Assembly (NCBI GenBank): GCA_963931925.1
Contig: OZ007575.1
Span: 32,490,894 to 32,554,893, forward strand
DNA length: 64,000 bases
From: Onchidella celtica
Taxonomy: Eukaryota; Mollusca; Gastropoda; Systellommatophora; Onchidiidae
Direction: 5' to 3'
A model generated the notes under the pieces. The model saw nothing but the letters and a program-made list of their open reading frames with translations, was not told the origin of the DNA and searched no databases. The number at the start of each line of letters is the position of its first letter. Position 1 is the first letter of the stretch. The position numbers were made by a program, and so were the translations under genes. Shown here piece after piece: positions 44,001 through 56,167 of the stretch.

Positions 44001-47000
44001 CGGGACTGAATATTTTCGTATGGATGCGGTCAAGTGAGTTTTGGAATTTAACCTATTTCTCATGTTATATGATGATTTCATCACCTTAGATGGAGGCGAT
44101 CATATTTATTTTCATATCTGAAATTTATTAACAATGTATTAATTTGTGAAAATACTGTTTAAGTTCGTGTCTGTATATTTCTATTACGCTGTTCAATACA
44201 TTTTCATGATTTATTGTATACACTTACAATACATCGGAAAGTTATTGTGTGTTTTTGAAAGTATGGCTTGTGGACTTATTTCGGCGTGAGACTGCTTTGA
44301 TTACCGATAAAAAACAGCCAGTTAAAAGCGCCAAGCGGGACCCGGGAAACCCCCCCTTGAATTCGAGGTCACTGACCCAGTTAACGAGGTCGCGACCGGG
44401 TCAGGCCAAAAATAGCGGGGAGGCCGCTCGACTGGGTTCGGCAACTAGAATACCGCCTCTTAACAGCCGTGGAGGACCTCTTTTGTTTCCACCATAAAAA
44501 CGAATTTGCAAAGTTTAGGTTTGTGTCGGAGAACATTGATGTGATAGTGACTATTTTTTTTGTCATTACTGTCATATTAATTATTTGTCTGACTTACATT
44601 TTTCTTGTGCCTAATGTCCAGTATTGGTAATGTATTTGTATGTATATATATGTATTTCTGTATCTGGTCTAATTTAGATTGTGTCTCTTCTATACAGATG
44701 TTAGAATTGATCTGCAAGCATTGGGATGGTCCAATAGCCATTGCCTTGTACATGTCAGATGCTGAGGCACAGCAGTTTCTGCGCTATGCAATGGGTTCTG
44801 AGACTATCATGTCACGCAAGAATATTGGTTATCATATTGTGTATAGAGAAGGTGTAAGTATGACTATATTTACATAACTTGCCACCATAATAAAAAAACA
44901 AGAAAAATAAAGAAACAGTTCCATATGTGTGATAATAAATAGAAAAATAATTTTTTTTCACTCTGCTGAAGAGTGCATCAAGAGAGGTAAATCTTTATTT
45001 GCTTATGCTGGTAATTTTTCAGAGCGCTGTGACAGAGAGACATATTTTGGATATGTAAGTCCAGTCTGAGGCCTCACTGTCCCATTTCTATTTCAGCAAT
45101 TTTACCCAGTCAACTACCTGAGGAACGTGGCTATGTCTCAGGTGCGCACACCATACATGTTCTTATCAGACATCGACTTCCTACCTATGTATGGTCTGTA
45201 CGAGTATTTGAAAAAAGCCATTCCTATGACTGACCTGGCAACCCAGAAAAAGGTGATAAACGTGATGCACCTGAATGTTAAATATGAGCAAATGTATGTC
45301 AAATCTGTATCAGTGTAGCGTGTTACTCTGACAAGAATCACTTAGATTGGAAAGTTTGGCATAGTTTTTTGCCTTTCATTGCATTTTGTATATTTTTTAT
45401 TGTAGTGAGAGTTACTGGATATTGTGTTTTAGGAATCAGTGTTGTCAAGTGAAGACAGTTTTCATCTCTTGTAATGTGGTGAATGGGTGAAAGTGGCAGC
45501 ATTGGGAAAGAAAAGCAGTGGAAATTTATCCTAACATAATGTTTGTTTACTGATAATCAGGTTCAGTTGGGTATGTCAGTAACAAACTTTTCAAAATGAT
45601 CATCCTGAATGCATTAATGTTGTAAAGAAACGTACCACATCAGGCAACTTAGACCTTATCTGACCTTGTTTGTCTCAAAGCCTGGCAGACTCTGTGTGTA
45701 CTAATGATGACTTTGGTAATTAGCTCTCTTCATCTCCTTCTCAGTTCTTTGATTCACTCTGGGACTTGGCGAGTATCAAGCCTATATTCACCTTCCTTTT
45801 GAAGTTTCTTGTTCATCCAGATGAAACAGTTACATCTGACCTTGTTTGTCTTAAAGCCTGGCAGGCTCTGTGTGTACTAGTGATGACTTTGGTAATTAGC
45901 TCTCTTCATCTCCTTCTCAGTTCTTTGATTCACTCTGGGACTTGGCGAGTATCAAGCCTATATTCACCTTCCTTTTGAAGTTTCTTGTTCATCCAGATGA
46001 AACAGTTACATTTCCAGTGCTTACATTATTGATAGACATTTTTAGAAATTGACCTCTTGATATTTTCCAGGCTCTGGTGGTGCCAGCCTTTGAAACTCAG
46101 CGTTATCGTCTCCAGTTTCCCAAGTCTAAGACTGAGTTACTATCCATGCTAGACATGGGAACTCTCTTTACTTTCAGGTCAGTATTCATAACATGATTGT
46201 ATTTTTTATTCTTAACATTTCCAGTTTCTCCCTAAAACATTCAGTCTCCACCGGCAACATTCTCATAACTTTTGGATCATGTAAGATCTGCAAGGAAATG
46301 GAGCTGTGTCTAGTGGTTGTATCTACAGTAACCTAAATACCTGATGTTGTAAATGGTATCTGTGTAGGGGTGCCAGTTATATTATGTTTTTGACACAAAC
46401 TGTCTGCAATTATATACCACATAAGTTGAAAGACTTTAATGTCAGATATATAAGGGTTTCCCCTATTGAAAAAATGGAAATAATGTGAGCATTTAACTTG
46501 AAGTGTTTTTCCTCATATTTTTAGTTTTTTGGAAGCTTTTAATGTTTCTACTTAGCAATGTAAAATTATATTCAGCAGTTACTCTTTGGTATCTGAATAT
46601 CCAGTGTTTTCTGGTAAAAGGCATCTATTGGATGAAGCATGTTGGAATCCTGTCCAATGTGGACAGGTCAGTTGTAGACAGATGGTCAATAGACATGCTT
46701 TGTATTTTGATATGTTGCAGGTATCACGTGTGGCCAAAGGGTCATGAACCAACCAATTTTGCCAAGTGGAGAACAGCAACCACACCATACACAGTGAGCA
46801 GCTGAGTGGCTTCTGTTTTTTATTGTCTATGTTCATGTTTGCTGTTGTCTGAAAGGATACAGGAATAGACCACGTCTAGTAGAGCAACTGGATTGCTTCA
46901 CATTTCATATGTACTACCTGAAGGTCTATAAATGTAACACTGCATTCTGCCAAATGGCACTATTCCTATTCACAAAGACCAGGAGTCTGTTAGTCCTTAG

Positions 47001-48908
47001 ATATTTCAGCATCATGCATAATTTGAGCGATTGTCACAGACAGAGTAAAAGCCATCTTAAGTTTGTCTCTGACCAAGATCGATTTTCAGTGGCAGTCATT
47101 CGCCCTTGCACATTGTGAGCATGCACAGCTGAATGTAGCAAATTTTTGTAAGTTGCCATTCTGTATTTCCTGTGCCAGGTACCTTGGGAACAAGACTTTG
47201 AGCCCTACATTGTGGTACGTAAAGACATTCCACGATACGACCAGAGGTTTTTGGGGTTTGGATGGAACAAAGTCTCACATATTATGGAGTTGGATGCTCA
47301 GGGGTAAGTGGACATGTACTGTTTGGCTAGTCAAATTAAAATATGGCAAAAAGAAAAAAGTTGTATGTAGCAAAGCCTCGCATAAGAAATAAAACAGAAA
47401 TGATACAATAAAATGCAAACGAAAAGTGAAGACAAATCAAGCTTTCAACCGATTTCTGTCATGAGGAGAAAAAATGTAATAGAAACTTGAACCAATAAAA
47501 AATTGAACAAATAAATTTTTAAATGGTTGGAATGGATGCACTTTGCTGACAACTTTAGCAGGCACTGAGATTTATCAGTTTCAAAGTGCTGATAATACTT
47601 GTCAGTTGCAAAATGCAAAAGAAATTTAGACAGGAATAGAGCATTGTTGTCAAAATCACGGAGAATGTAAAATTGGTTTACAATCATTTATTGGCAGTTA
47701 TTCTGCGTCAGATTTGAATGCACAAAAAGCTTAAATCTGTCATGAGTTTCACTTTTTTGGTGAGTGGAATTCTTGGATTTGCATAATTGTGTGCTTTTCA
47801 CTGTTCTGTGGCTGTCTCCATGTCATTGTCAAGAAAACATAAATGCACTTTTATATAATGTGCTATATATATATAGGCCTATACTGATGAGGTCCATAAT
47901 TCGGGCAGAGTTATGTGGTTATCAGCATTTTTCATTTTGAACACTGATATCGTAAGAATCATTATGAAATGTTTTGATGGTATGAGTTAAGCATTGTCTA
48001 AGCCGTTTAATTATTTGAGATTTTTTATTTTTCTTGTAACTTCATCTTTTCCTTTTGGTGCTGAATGTTTCAGGTTTGAGTTTGTTGTTCTACCAAATGC
48101 TTTCATCATCCACATGCCTCACGCCCCAAGTTTTGATATTGCCAAGTTCAGGTCCAGCTCTCTCTATAGAAAGTAAGTCCTGATAATTACATAATCACTG
48201 CAGACTGTGCTGTATTTTACTGTCTTATGTACAGAAAATTATCACAGACTGTGCTGTGACTTCATAAACAGTATACTCAAGCACATGATTAGAGCAAACT
48301 ACATGTATTTTGTGGCTCTGCTGACTGTATTGTACAAAGGGCAAACTGTCATGCTAACACTGACATCGCAAAGATTTAATCCGATGTCTTCTGAAGAAAA
48401 TAAAACCTTTACATAGATCAGTATGCATATATTACCTATTTTAGGAAGTTGATGCCAGATTTATTCGTGGGATCTACAAAGAGGAAAAATTGTCAACCCC
48501 TCTAGGCCCTATGCATCACCACCGATACACAGTGGTAATTTATCACTTGGCTGCAGTTCCACAAGAACTCGAGCCAAGAAAACTAATGTTTAGTAATTTC
48601 TACCCTAAATCAACCAAATGATCATGAAAACCCCTAACTTATGCCCCTAAGAACAAATTCTCACAAAATCAGAATTTTCGCATAAGGAGAAAGGAGGGAG
48701 GGGCCTAGATTATTTCTTGGCACTCACTGGAAATGTCATCTGGTGGCAAAAAAAGAATATTTTGAAAATGTGCAAGCAAATAATTCTCCCATTAATGTTT
48801 ACTTGTCTTTCCATCGACAGATGTCTGAAGATCCTGAAAGGGGAATTCCAAAGAGATCTGTCCAAGAAATACGGCATTAAAGCTCTGAAGTATTTATCTG
48901 TTGAATAG
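32022..48908 (+). CDS. LARGE1: LARGE-family xylosyl/glucuronyltransferase, 19 coding exons
   Basis: Spliced coding exons: 32022-32115, 32423-32534, 33016-33124, 34940-35111, 35659-35693, 36183-36278, 36846-36929, 37571-37648, 38558-38689, 39601-39726, 40521-40682, 41541-41696, 44698-44853, 45097-45252, 46071-46177, 46721-46793, 47179-47303, 48074-48172, 48821-48908. All introns are GT-AG. The sum is 2160 bases, one frame, 719 residues (human LARGE1 has 756). A Golgi type II anchor lies at about 7-28, a coiled-coil stem at about 46-70, a GT8 xylosyltransferase domain from about 106 with Asp211-Thr-Asp213, and a GT49 glucuronyltransferase domain with Asp529-Ile-Asp531. It should build the xylose-glucuronate repeat on alpha-dystroglycan. 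The ATG directly follows a splice-acceptor-like AG, so non-coding 5' exons probably lie upstream. LARGE1 versus LARGE2 cannot be decided. Confidence 0.95.
33440..34804. mobile_element. TIR element in LARGE intron 3, superfamily unknown
   Basis: The 13-bp perfect inverted repeats CATAGCTGCCAAC (33440-33452) and GTTGGCAGCTATG (34792-34804) bound 1365 bases. The flanks share gatttg (33434-33439 and 34805-34810), a possible 6-bp target duplication. The interior has no transposase frame and contains repeated 'acgta' words near 33468-33505. A non-autonomous DNA transposon is the simplest reading, possibly hAT-like, but the target length is not 8. Confidence 0.6.
35200..35406. mobile_element. Palindromic MITE in LARGE intron 4
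   Basis: About 207 bases with inverted arms of some 50 bases: 'tcgtcggtc...ggagcctcgttaaaactagtc' on the left, mirrored by 'gactagttttaacaaggttcc...gaccgacga' on the right. The arms differ by a few bases. I could not define a target duplication. There is no coding content. Confidence 0.75.
35970..37145. repeat. Two direct copies of an unnamed intron repeat
   Basis: About 120 bases at 35970-36100 ('gacctgggtgtggccag', 'ggtttaaggaagtcgagggttga', 'ttaggtgagggtt', 'ctgaagaactgtactctc') recur at 37025-37145 with about 20% difference. They lie in LARGE introns 5 and 7, with two exons between them. No ends or target sites could be defined. Confidence 0.7.
38150..38425 (-). mobile_element. LINE C-terminal remnant in LARGE intron 8
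   Basis: The minus strand reads as the last 90 or so residues of an RTE-like [46 protein letters not shown], then [12 protein letters not shown]. The order and wording match the C-terminal region of the large LINE at 23604-25380 and of the fragment at 56267-56812. It is 5' truncated and inserted opposite to LARGE. Confidence 0.78.
41886..41929 (+). repeat. Left TIR of the N-RAG-TP-like element, long spacer
   Basis: CACGGCTGTT opens the element. The 19-bp block GCGGTATTCTAGTTGCCGA occupies 41911-41929, 25 bases after the element start. The right end carries the same two parts with a 15-base distance. Confidence 0.85.
42466..43869 (+). pseudogene. RAG1 N-terminal-like protein with one in-frame stop
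   Basis: The frame opens at the ATG at 42466 and runs 399 codons to a TAG at 43663-43665. The same frame then continues 68 codons to 43869 with a conserved-looking segment, [20 protein letters not shown]. The N-terminus aligns in order with vertebrate RAG1's non-core region: Cys17 and Cys20 in [15 protein letters not shown] (45-52), His62, Cys67 and Cys70 in ICFSC, His76, and a second pair Cys112 and Cys115 in DCASC. These Cys/His positions suggest zinc binding. A Ser/Thr/His-rich linker (about 120-270) joins it to the C-terminal domain. The TAG most simply reflects decay of an AAG or similar codon. The role in transposition is unknown. Confidence 0.82.
44438..44471 (-). repeat. Right TIR of the N-RAG-TP-like element, short spacer
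   Basis: Read on the minus strand from 44471: CACGGCTGTT, then a spacer, then GCGGTATTCTAGTTGCCGA (44456 to 44438). The 19-bp block starts 15 bases from the end, 10 fewer than on the left. Confidence 0.85.
45657..46011. repeat. Tandem duplication of about 177 bp in LARGE intron 14
   Basis: The segment from 'tctgaccttgtttgtct' to 'gatgaaacagttacat' occurs twice head to tail, about 45657-45833 and 45834-46011, with very few differences ('tcaaagcctggcagact' against 'ttaaagcctggcaggct'). It does not touch the exons at 45097-45252 and 46071-46177. It is a recent local duplication. Confidence 0.9.
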
Positions 48909-49204
48909 AACTTAGAATTGACCTCTTCCCAAATTGTACAGCACAGAGATCAAAGTCAGTGGTTCTCTACTGCTATGTTACTGTGAGTGAATGGGTGTGT
49001 GAGAGAAAGAATCTGTCTGACAGGGACATGATGTAATAGAAAATATGATTATTGAGGCAGAAAACTCACTGCTTTTTTATCTATGATGTGGAATATGGTC
49101 AGTTGCATTACCATCCATCACAGCTTTCAGTCACCTGTATGGACCACCCAGGGACACTAACTGCATGGAAAGCTTTGAGAACTGTCACTGGATTGTGTGC
49201 AATG
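48909..49204 (+). other. Presumed start of the LARGE 3' untranslated region
   Basis: The DNA directly after the LARGE stop is non-coding. No AATAAA lies in the first 300 bases. The nearest clear candidates on the + strand are near 50068 (inside the repeat array) and 52262, so the transcript may include the array. This is an inference from position only. Confidence 0.4.
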
Positions 49205-50345
49205 CAGTAGATCTGATGACAAGACATCTGATGATAGTTGATGTAGTAAATTTGAACAGGTTATCAAATTGTGGTTGATATAATAGATTTGAAAAAGTTA
49301 TCATATTGTAGTGAACATTATAGATTTGAATAAGTCATTACATTGTACTGGACACAGTGGATTTGAATAAGCCATCCTATTGTATTTGACACAGTAGATT
49401 TGAATAGGTCATCCTATTGTGGTTGGTGCAGTAGATTTGAATAAGTCACTAAATTGTAGTTGACGCAGTAGATTTGAACAAGTCACTAAATTGTAGTTGA
49501 CACAGTAGATTTGAATGAGACACTAAATTGTAGTTGACGCAGTAGATTTGAACAAGTCACTAAATTGTAGTTGACGCAGTAGATTTTAATAAGTCATCCT
49601 ATTGTAGTTAATACAATAGATTTGAATGTCATCCTATCGCAGATGGTGCAGTAGATTTGAAGAAGTCATTCTAATGCAGCTGACAAGGTAGATTTGAATA
49701 AGTCATTATATTGTAGTTGACACCATGGATTTGAATAAGTCATTATATTGTAGTTGACATGGTGGATTTGAATAAGTCATTGTATTGTAGTTCATGCCAT
49801 GGATTTGAATAAGTCATTAGGTTGTAGTTGGCACAGTAGATTTGGTTAAGTCGTTATATTGTACTTGACGCAGTAGATTTGAATAAGTCATTATATTATA
49901 GTTGACGTAGTAGATTTGAATAAGTCATTATATTGTAGTTGACTTAGTGGATTGGAATAGGTCATTCTATTGTAGTTGACACAGTAGATTTGAATAAGTC
50001 ATTATATTGTAATTGACTCAGTAGATTGGAATAGATCATTCTATTGTAGCTGACACAGTAGATTTGAATAAATCATTATATTGTAGTTGACGCAGTAGAT
50101 TCGAATAAGTCATTATTATTGTAGTGGACGCAATAGATTTGAATAAGTTGTCCTGAGTTGATGCAGTAGATTTGAATAAGTCATCATATTGTAGTTGATG
50201 CAATAGATTTGAACAAATCATCTTATTATTGTTGACACAGTAGATTTGAAGAAGTCACCTATTGTTGTTGGCTCAATAGATTTAAATAGGTCACCCTAGT
50301 GTAGTTGAGGCAGTAGATTTGAACAAGTCATTAAATTTGCCGTTA
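49205..50345. repeat. Tandem array, about 40-bp unit, ~28 copies
   Basis: The unit 'ttgtagttgacacagtagatttgaataagtcattata' and its variants repeat with periods of 38-42 bases. The constant part is 'gtagatttgaataagtcat', and the variable part is 'gac(a/g)cag'. Copies diverge by about 5-20%. It begins some 300 bases after the LARGE stop codon. Confidence 0.92.
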
Positions 50346-53300
50346 ATGCTGTGAATTTAGGCCAATCATCAGATTTTTTAGTTGATCCCATATTTGGCCG
50401 TGTCCTCGAACAGAGTTAGGCAGTATGATATGGCCAGCACATGACACTTTCGGTGAGTTAATTCTAAAAAGACATCTTTTTCATGGTCATCAGTGACCTA
50501 GTGTTTTTAATGGTTTTCCATGGCAGAACAGAATAATCACTAACTTTTTCCATCAATCAATGTTTCTGGTCAGGAATTTGATATGACATTCTTCAATTTC
50601 TTGTCCCCATTACTCCTGATATTTCATTTGACAACAGGTATTTTCCTGGCTCAGCTCTCACTGCCAGATTGTGTTTCAAGCTTAATCAGATGCAAGAAAG
50701 CTTTGAAAATTGATTGTAAAGAGGAAAGATGAGGGTTTTTTTTGTAGTGCATTTGTAGGCCTACTGTCGGAGAATGCTGTATTGTCACCTACTTTTATCA
50801 TGTGGAAAAGAGGTTTTTGATACCCCTCGGGTCACTTCAGATGGGCTTTTCTTTGTTTCTTTTTTATGTTTTTGCCACATGCATTACTTGCTTTTGCTTT
50901 CACTTTACCATATGCAATATGATATATACCATCATTTTTAAACTAGGACATCCAATATAACCTATGTTTGTGTGAACATGAGCTATTTCGTTCTATCTGT
51001 AGGCAAATAGATTGAGATTAAATCAGGTCTTGTGTACCACTTAAAATTCTATGGTTGGTCAGCCTAAAGCATGACAGCATAAAAGCTGTTCATTTTTGGA
51101 AGAAAGATATGCCGTATGCTTCTCAGAAGCAGCATTAGTTATCAGTGGTTATTCCTGAAGCTGACCTGCTCAGAGCTAAGGCTAATCATTGGTTTTTTAA
51201 TGGCTCAGGTCAATGGAAATCAGTGGCTGTTAGAGCAAATGTAAAAGTTGAAGTGGAAAAGAAATGGATGAGATTTTTAGTTGTTGGTTAGCAGTAGTCG
51301 CTGTGCCAACTCTAAACTGCGACTTGAGTCAATGTTTCTATGCAATTGACCATTCTGTCTTTAACTGTAATTTGTTGTAACCTTCAAGTTTTACAGCTAT
51401 TGGTGATCTTTCTACATGTCCTGCAGGTGCGGGTTTGAATCTGCCTATTTACATGTATCTTTTGTTCTTTCTAGTTTTAGAGATTGTAAAGTTTGAAGAA
51501 TCCAATATCTGATATCTTACAACAAATATAGTGTATGCAGTGTTGTTTAGTTGAAATATATGTGTGACCTTGCACTATACATTAAATGTAACATTCTTGT
51601 GAGATCTGTTTGTGAACAGCCTAGGCTTGACATATTTTTTGGGTTGTATATCGCCATTTTACCCTGAATTTGTCAAGAATTGACAACAAGCTGGTGGTGA
51701 ATGGTTGGTATGCTGTGGGTTGTCAAGGATTGACATACAATTATTTGATATTGCCAGTTCTTAGTGTACTGTAGGTTGTGAAAGGGTGATATGTAGCATG
51801 TTTTATATAGTTTATTTTTTGCATGCATTCTTGCTTCTTTCTGGAAAACTGATGGGTGTATTGTACATTTTATATCTAGTCCACCCAGACATTAGCTTTT
51901 AATGAGATTTTACCAAATGATATTTACACCTAAATTGTTTGGCTTTATTCACAGAATTACATTTCAGATGTTCATGATTTTAATTTCTGATCATGGTTAG
52001 TGTTAACTATTTTAAAATTTGGTTGTGATTAGCACACTTATCCTGTTTTGCTTGGTGAAGCGGTAGTTTTTTAAATCAAACTATTAAATCTTGAGGTGAT
52101 AAAATGTTGACCTGCACAACTTTGTACCTTTTGTTTTATATGATTGTGTTGATTTGTCTTGATGTCATGGCTCTTGTGCTTCATTGATTTTGTAACTATT
52201 TGTGGACCAAATGGCAGAAAAGCAGTGCATCATGCTGTACGTCACAAATTTTGATGACATGAATAAAACATACGAACTGAAGCTCGCGCAGAAAGTGCAT
52301 TTTTGCCCCGGATTTTTTTTTTTTTTTAAAAACATTCGTTAATCAGACTTGATCTCTTCCAGCGTTATTTCTTTTCAATTGAGGTGAGAATAGCATGACC
52401 AAGTTACAGGTCTGTAATCTTGGTTACCAGTAGGCTATGTTTTTATTTAAAAAAAAAAAAAAAAAAGGTTGAATGTACAGTCATGAAATTTTCGGAGATG
52501 AAAAATAACAGAACAAGCAGGTTAGTTCGTGGATTAATTGTTCTGAAAAGTACCATGCGGTTGGGTCGAACAAAAAAACGAAATATTGTGAGGCGGTGGA
52601 TTTCCTTCACAACTTTTTAATGCAGCTGGATCGAATAATATTGTGAGTTTTTCCTTCACAACTTTTTAACAGTTTGGTTCTTCACAATGCACCATCTATC
52701 TATAAATAGCTCAGTGGCGGCATAATTCATTAGTTCGGTGGCACACTCTGATGCAGCATTAAATTATTCAAGGTGCACATAATAATGCAAATCAAGGTGC
52801 CAAGATAAGCATATTTTTGTTCTGCTTGTGGTCAAACACTATGATAATGATTAGTTTGAATGTTGTAATATATGAATGACCAGCTTAGGTGATATGCCTT
52901 CCATGTTAATGTGTTCATTAATAACTCTATATTCAATAAGACAAGTTACGCCATTCAATGCAAAACATTTTGTGCATGGAGGACACTTTTGTGAAAATTG
53001 GTCGACATCAAGAATTCTCAACTCTTACTTTTTATGTCTAACAGTTATACAATTAATTAAACATACGTTGCTTGTGATCTATACTTTACATAGTGAATTT
53101 TTACAATAAATGTTGATACCTCGTTTACTTTGCATTTATATCTCAATATGGTCAGGTTTGCTTTGGTTGTGTAATCATTTCAATTTTTTTTTTATTAACA
53201 TTGTCACCACTCTCGATATTGGCATTGATACAAGTACTTCAGCAGCAGCACTGTTGATATTTCATTTTGTCAGAAGTGTATTATTCACATAAATTTGTGT

Positions 53301-56160
53301 CAGATGTCCATTTGAAGAGTCAAAAATTTAAACCTACTAAGAAAAATTAAGTTTTTTTGCTGATGTTATTTAATGAAGTAAGTTCAGTATGTCGACAGCG
53401 TGTGTCCAAAAGTAGGTCAACTCTGATTTTTTGCTAAATGACACCACATGACAGTTGTCCACCATCTACATCAATATTCTATAATAAAATACCAATAGAA
53501 ACCCTTGTATTGGTCACCTATATGCAAACTGTTTAATTTGAATGGTTCTCAGATTGTATTTGACCAGCAAAATTTGATGGTTTGCGAATTTCACTGAATT
53601 TTCATGACTTTTTTATTATTATTTTTTTTATTTATTTAACAATTAGGCTCGTTGGATTTTTTTTTTTTTTTTCGCATTTCACATTATGAAATGGACAGCA
53701 GTATTTGATACCAACTCTCTGATGGGCCTCAAGTTGTTAACCAGGTCAAATCACTACTGGATGCATTTTGATTGTAAACTCTTCATTATTTTACTTTTTT
53801 TTTTTTTGCTTCTAAAGCTCTTCCAAAAATGTTTGAGAAGTAGGGGAGATAGCTATAGTTGTGCCTGACCATGAAAATCTACTTCATTGTAAACTGTAGT
53901 AATTACTGGTGTTGTATGATTATTTAATCAAAGGAATGGGGATTATTTGTTTGATAAAAGTGACACATTGTCACATATATGGTGTACGTGAGATAAATAA
54001 GACTTTATGCTATATGCATATATGGTGTACAAGATAGTAAATGTAATATTTACCGGTATATCATGTGGGTGTGTGTTTAATGCAAATGATACTGAATGTA
54101 AGATTTATGTAATATGTATGTATGGTATGTATGATAGTAATTTATGTATAGTGTAAATGATAGTAAATTTAACAGTTATGTTGTTTGTGTGTGTAGTGTA
54201 AATCAAAATGATAGCTAATGTCTCTAATGTTTTTGTCCTATCTACATGTGTTTGAAATACATGATAGTAATTATAACATTTTTGTCAGACTGTGGTGTAC
54301 ATGATAGTGAATGTGGCATTTATGACAAGTGTATTGGTATGAGAGTAAAATTAATGTTTATGGCGCGAGGGTGTCTGGCGAACATGATAATAAATATTAC
54401 AAGTATATTTACGTTGCGTATGTATGTAGAACACATGGTATTTAAATGCGGCAGTATGGCTTATTATATATAGGAAGTGCTTCAATAGGGACTATTCCTT
54501 TTATTAGAACTTTCCATAAAAAAAGAAAACAAAATTGAATGCAACTCAAGGATGCAACAATATATAGCTGTCAGTGTATGAGAGTGGAAGGAGGGGCCCG
54601 TGGTAAATCAGTCATCTGGATGGATGTTTTTATAGTCTTTGAAATAATTTTTAAAAGCAGTTTGAATGCTGCATCATTCCCTCATTTTTGTGTGTGTGTG
54701 TGTTTGGAAAGATAAAATAAAAGGAACTCTCCCTGCTAAAGCACTTCTTATTATGTATACCTATGCCCTACGCATATCATAAATTCTAGCAGATATTTGC
54801 GGGGAAGCTTCAGCTTGAGTTGGTTTGTCTGTCTTACTGATCCATCCAGCGTAACAAATTCTACATTTCTTCTTGCACAATTTTGTTCAATTAATAATAG
54901 CATGATGCCAGTTGTTGTGTGTTGGTGGAAACAGAACGTGAAAGAATGAAAGGATACACACTGAGAGAGTGAGATCTAGAAGGAAATGAATTTTCTTGAA
55001 AACTTGGTATTAGCCCATGCACCCAAAATACAGTCAATAATAATGTAATGTGTAAGTTTGTGAATAAATCTCAAATAATACTCTTGCTCAGGAGTATGTT
55101 GTTTTGTTTTACAGCATTGTCTTATTGTTGAGCAGTGTTTCTCAAGGTGGAACGTAGCAATATTTTGGTGGAGTATGGGACTTCAGAACGGAGATTATAA
55201 ATGTGTATTTTTAAAATCTTACTGTATATTAAACGATGGGGCCCATGTTTTTTTTAAACTGAAGTGGGGCAATGGGACAGAAAAGATTGAGGAAACACAG
55301 TTGTATAGTCTGAGTATCTAGCAAAATCAGGTGACCATTGTTCTCCAGATGGATGAAGGAATGAGAGCATTGGAAACTCCTACAAATTTTAAAGTGAGTG
55401 TTGTTAATTGCTGAGCTGAACCTGATTAGGCTCAGGGAATGGGGTTGGGGGAAACGAGTAGTATACATGTGGGTAGAATTGACAAAACTGGGCTAAAACC
55501 AGGCGAGACTCCACCACAAAACCACATGGAAACAAGAACAAGAAAAAAATATAAAGTAGAACAGCGAGGTGTAAATGCCAAGGGCAGGGAACCTCCTAAA
55601 ATAAAGACCTAAAGAAAAAAAAAAAAGAAACGGATGAAAATGAAATTTTTATACCTCTTTAAAAAATCAAAATTTTTCCCCGGCGATTTGAAGCGAAATA
55701 TTTTAACTGAATATTCAAATACATAGAAAAATGTCCCCTCTCTGGAGGGATTTTCTCAGGAAGTTGGTTTTTGTCAGCCTGATTTCGTCAGATCTAGCCT
55801 ACTCATATAGGCCTATAAGAAAAATAACCCGGGAATGAGGATGGAACAGAGTAGACACTTTCATAGGATCAGGTCTGATGTTTTTTTTTAAATTCGTAAA
55901 TCAAATTTCAAGATTGCTTAAAAACTACCGTCCTCCACCTATTCTCACTGAGTAAATTGATTACTGGCGCTAAATTGCATTCCTATACATGCACTACCAT
56001 ACAGGCGTAAGCAATACTTGAGCAGTGATACGCCAAATACGCACATCTGATTTTAGCAGGTGGAGTTTGTGTTCAATCAGTTAACGACGGAGAAAATAAC
56101 TGCCCAGAGAACATAATACACAAACAGATACACACCTAACAAAACACAAATTACAAAGGA
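50346..56160. other. Non-coding stretch between LARGE and the next elements
   Basis: No exon is supported on either strand. A degenerate repeat of 'tgatagtaaatgta...atttatgt...gtgtac' words with a loose period of about 60 bases runs through 53960-54470. Poly-T and poly-A tracts are frequent. A polyadenylation-like 'gaataaaac' lies at 52261. Confidence 0.55.
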
Positions 56161-56167
56161 GCACTAT

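Larger units (their letters stand above)
41886..44471 (+). mobile_element. N-RAG-TP-like DNA transposon in LARGE intron 12
   Basis: This 2586-bp element starts CACGGCTGTTTAAA and ends, read inward from the right, CACGGCTGTTAAGA. The flanks share gagg (41882-41885 and 44472-44475), a 4-bp target duplication. The CAC start recalls the RSS heptamer and the ends of Transib and Chapaev elements. The single protein resembles the N-terminal, non-core part of vertebrate RAG1. This combination is what was described for N-RAG-TP of the sea slug Aplysia. No RAG1 core or other DDE transposase frame is present, so movement would need a helper or an unrecognised activity. It lies wholly inside an intron, and the LARGE exons on both sides are intact. 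Confidence 0.82.

Noticed and set aside
42466..44471. A complete RAG1-like transposase
   Set aside because: No RAG1 core or DDE motif is present. Only the N-terminal zinc-binding layout matches.
49205..50345. CRISPR-like array
   Set aside because: Units are contiguous and diverged with no unique spacers, and the DNA is from an animal.
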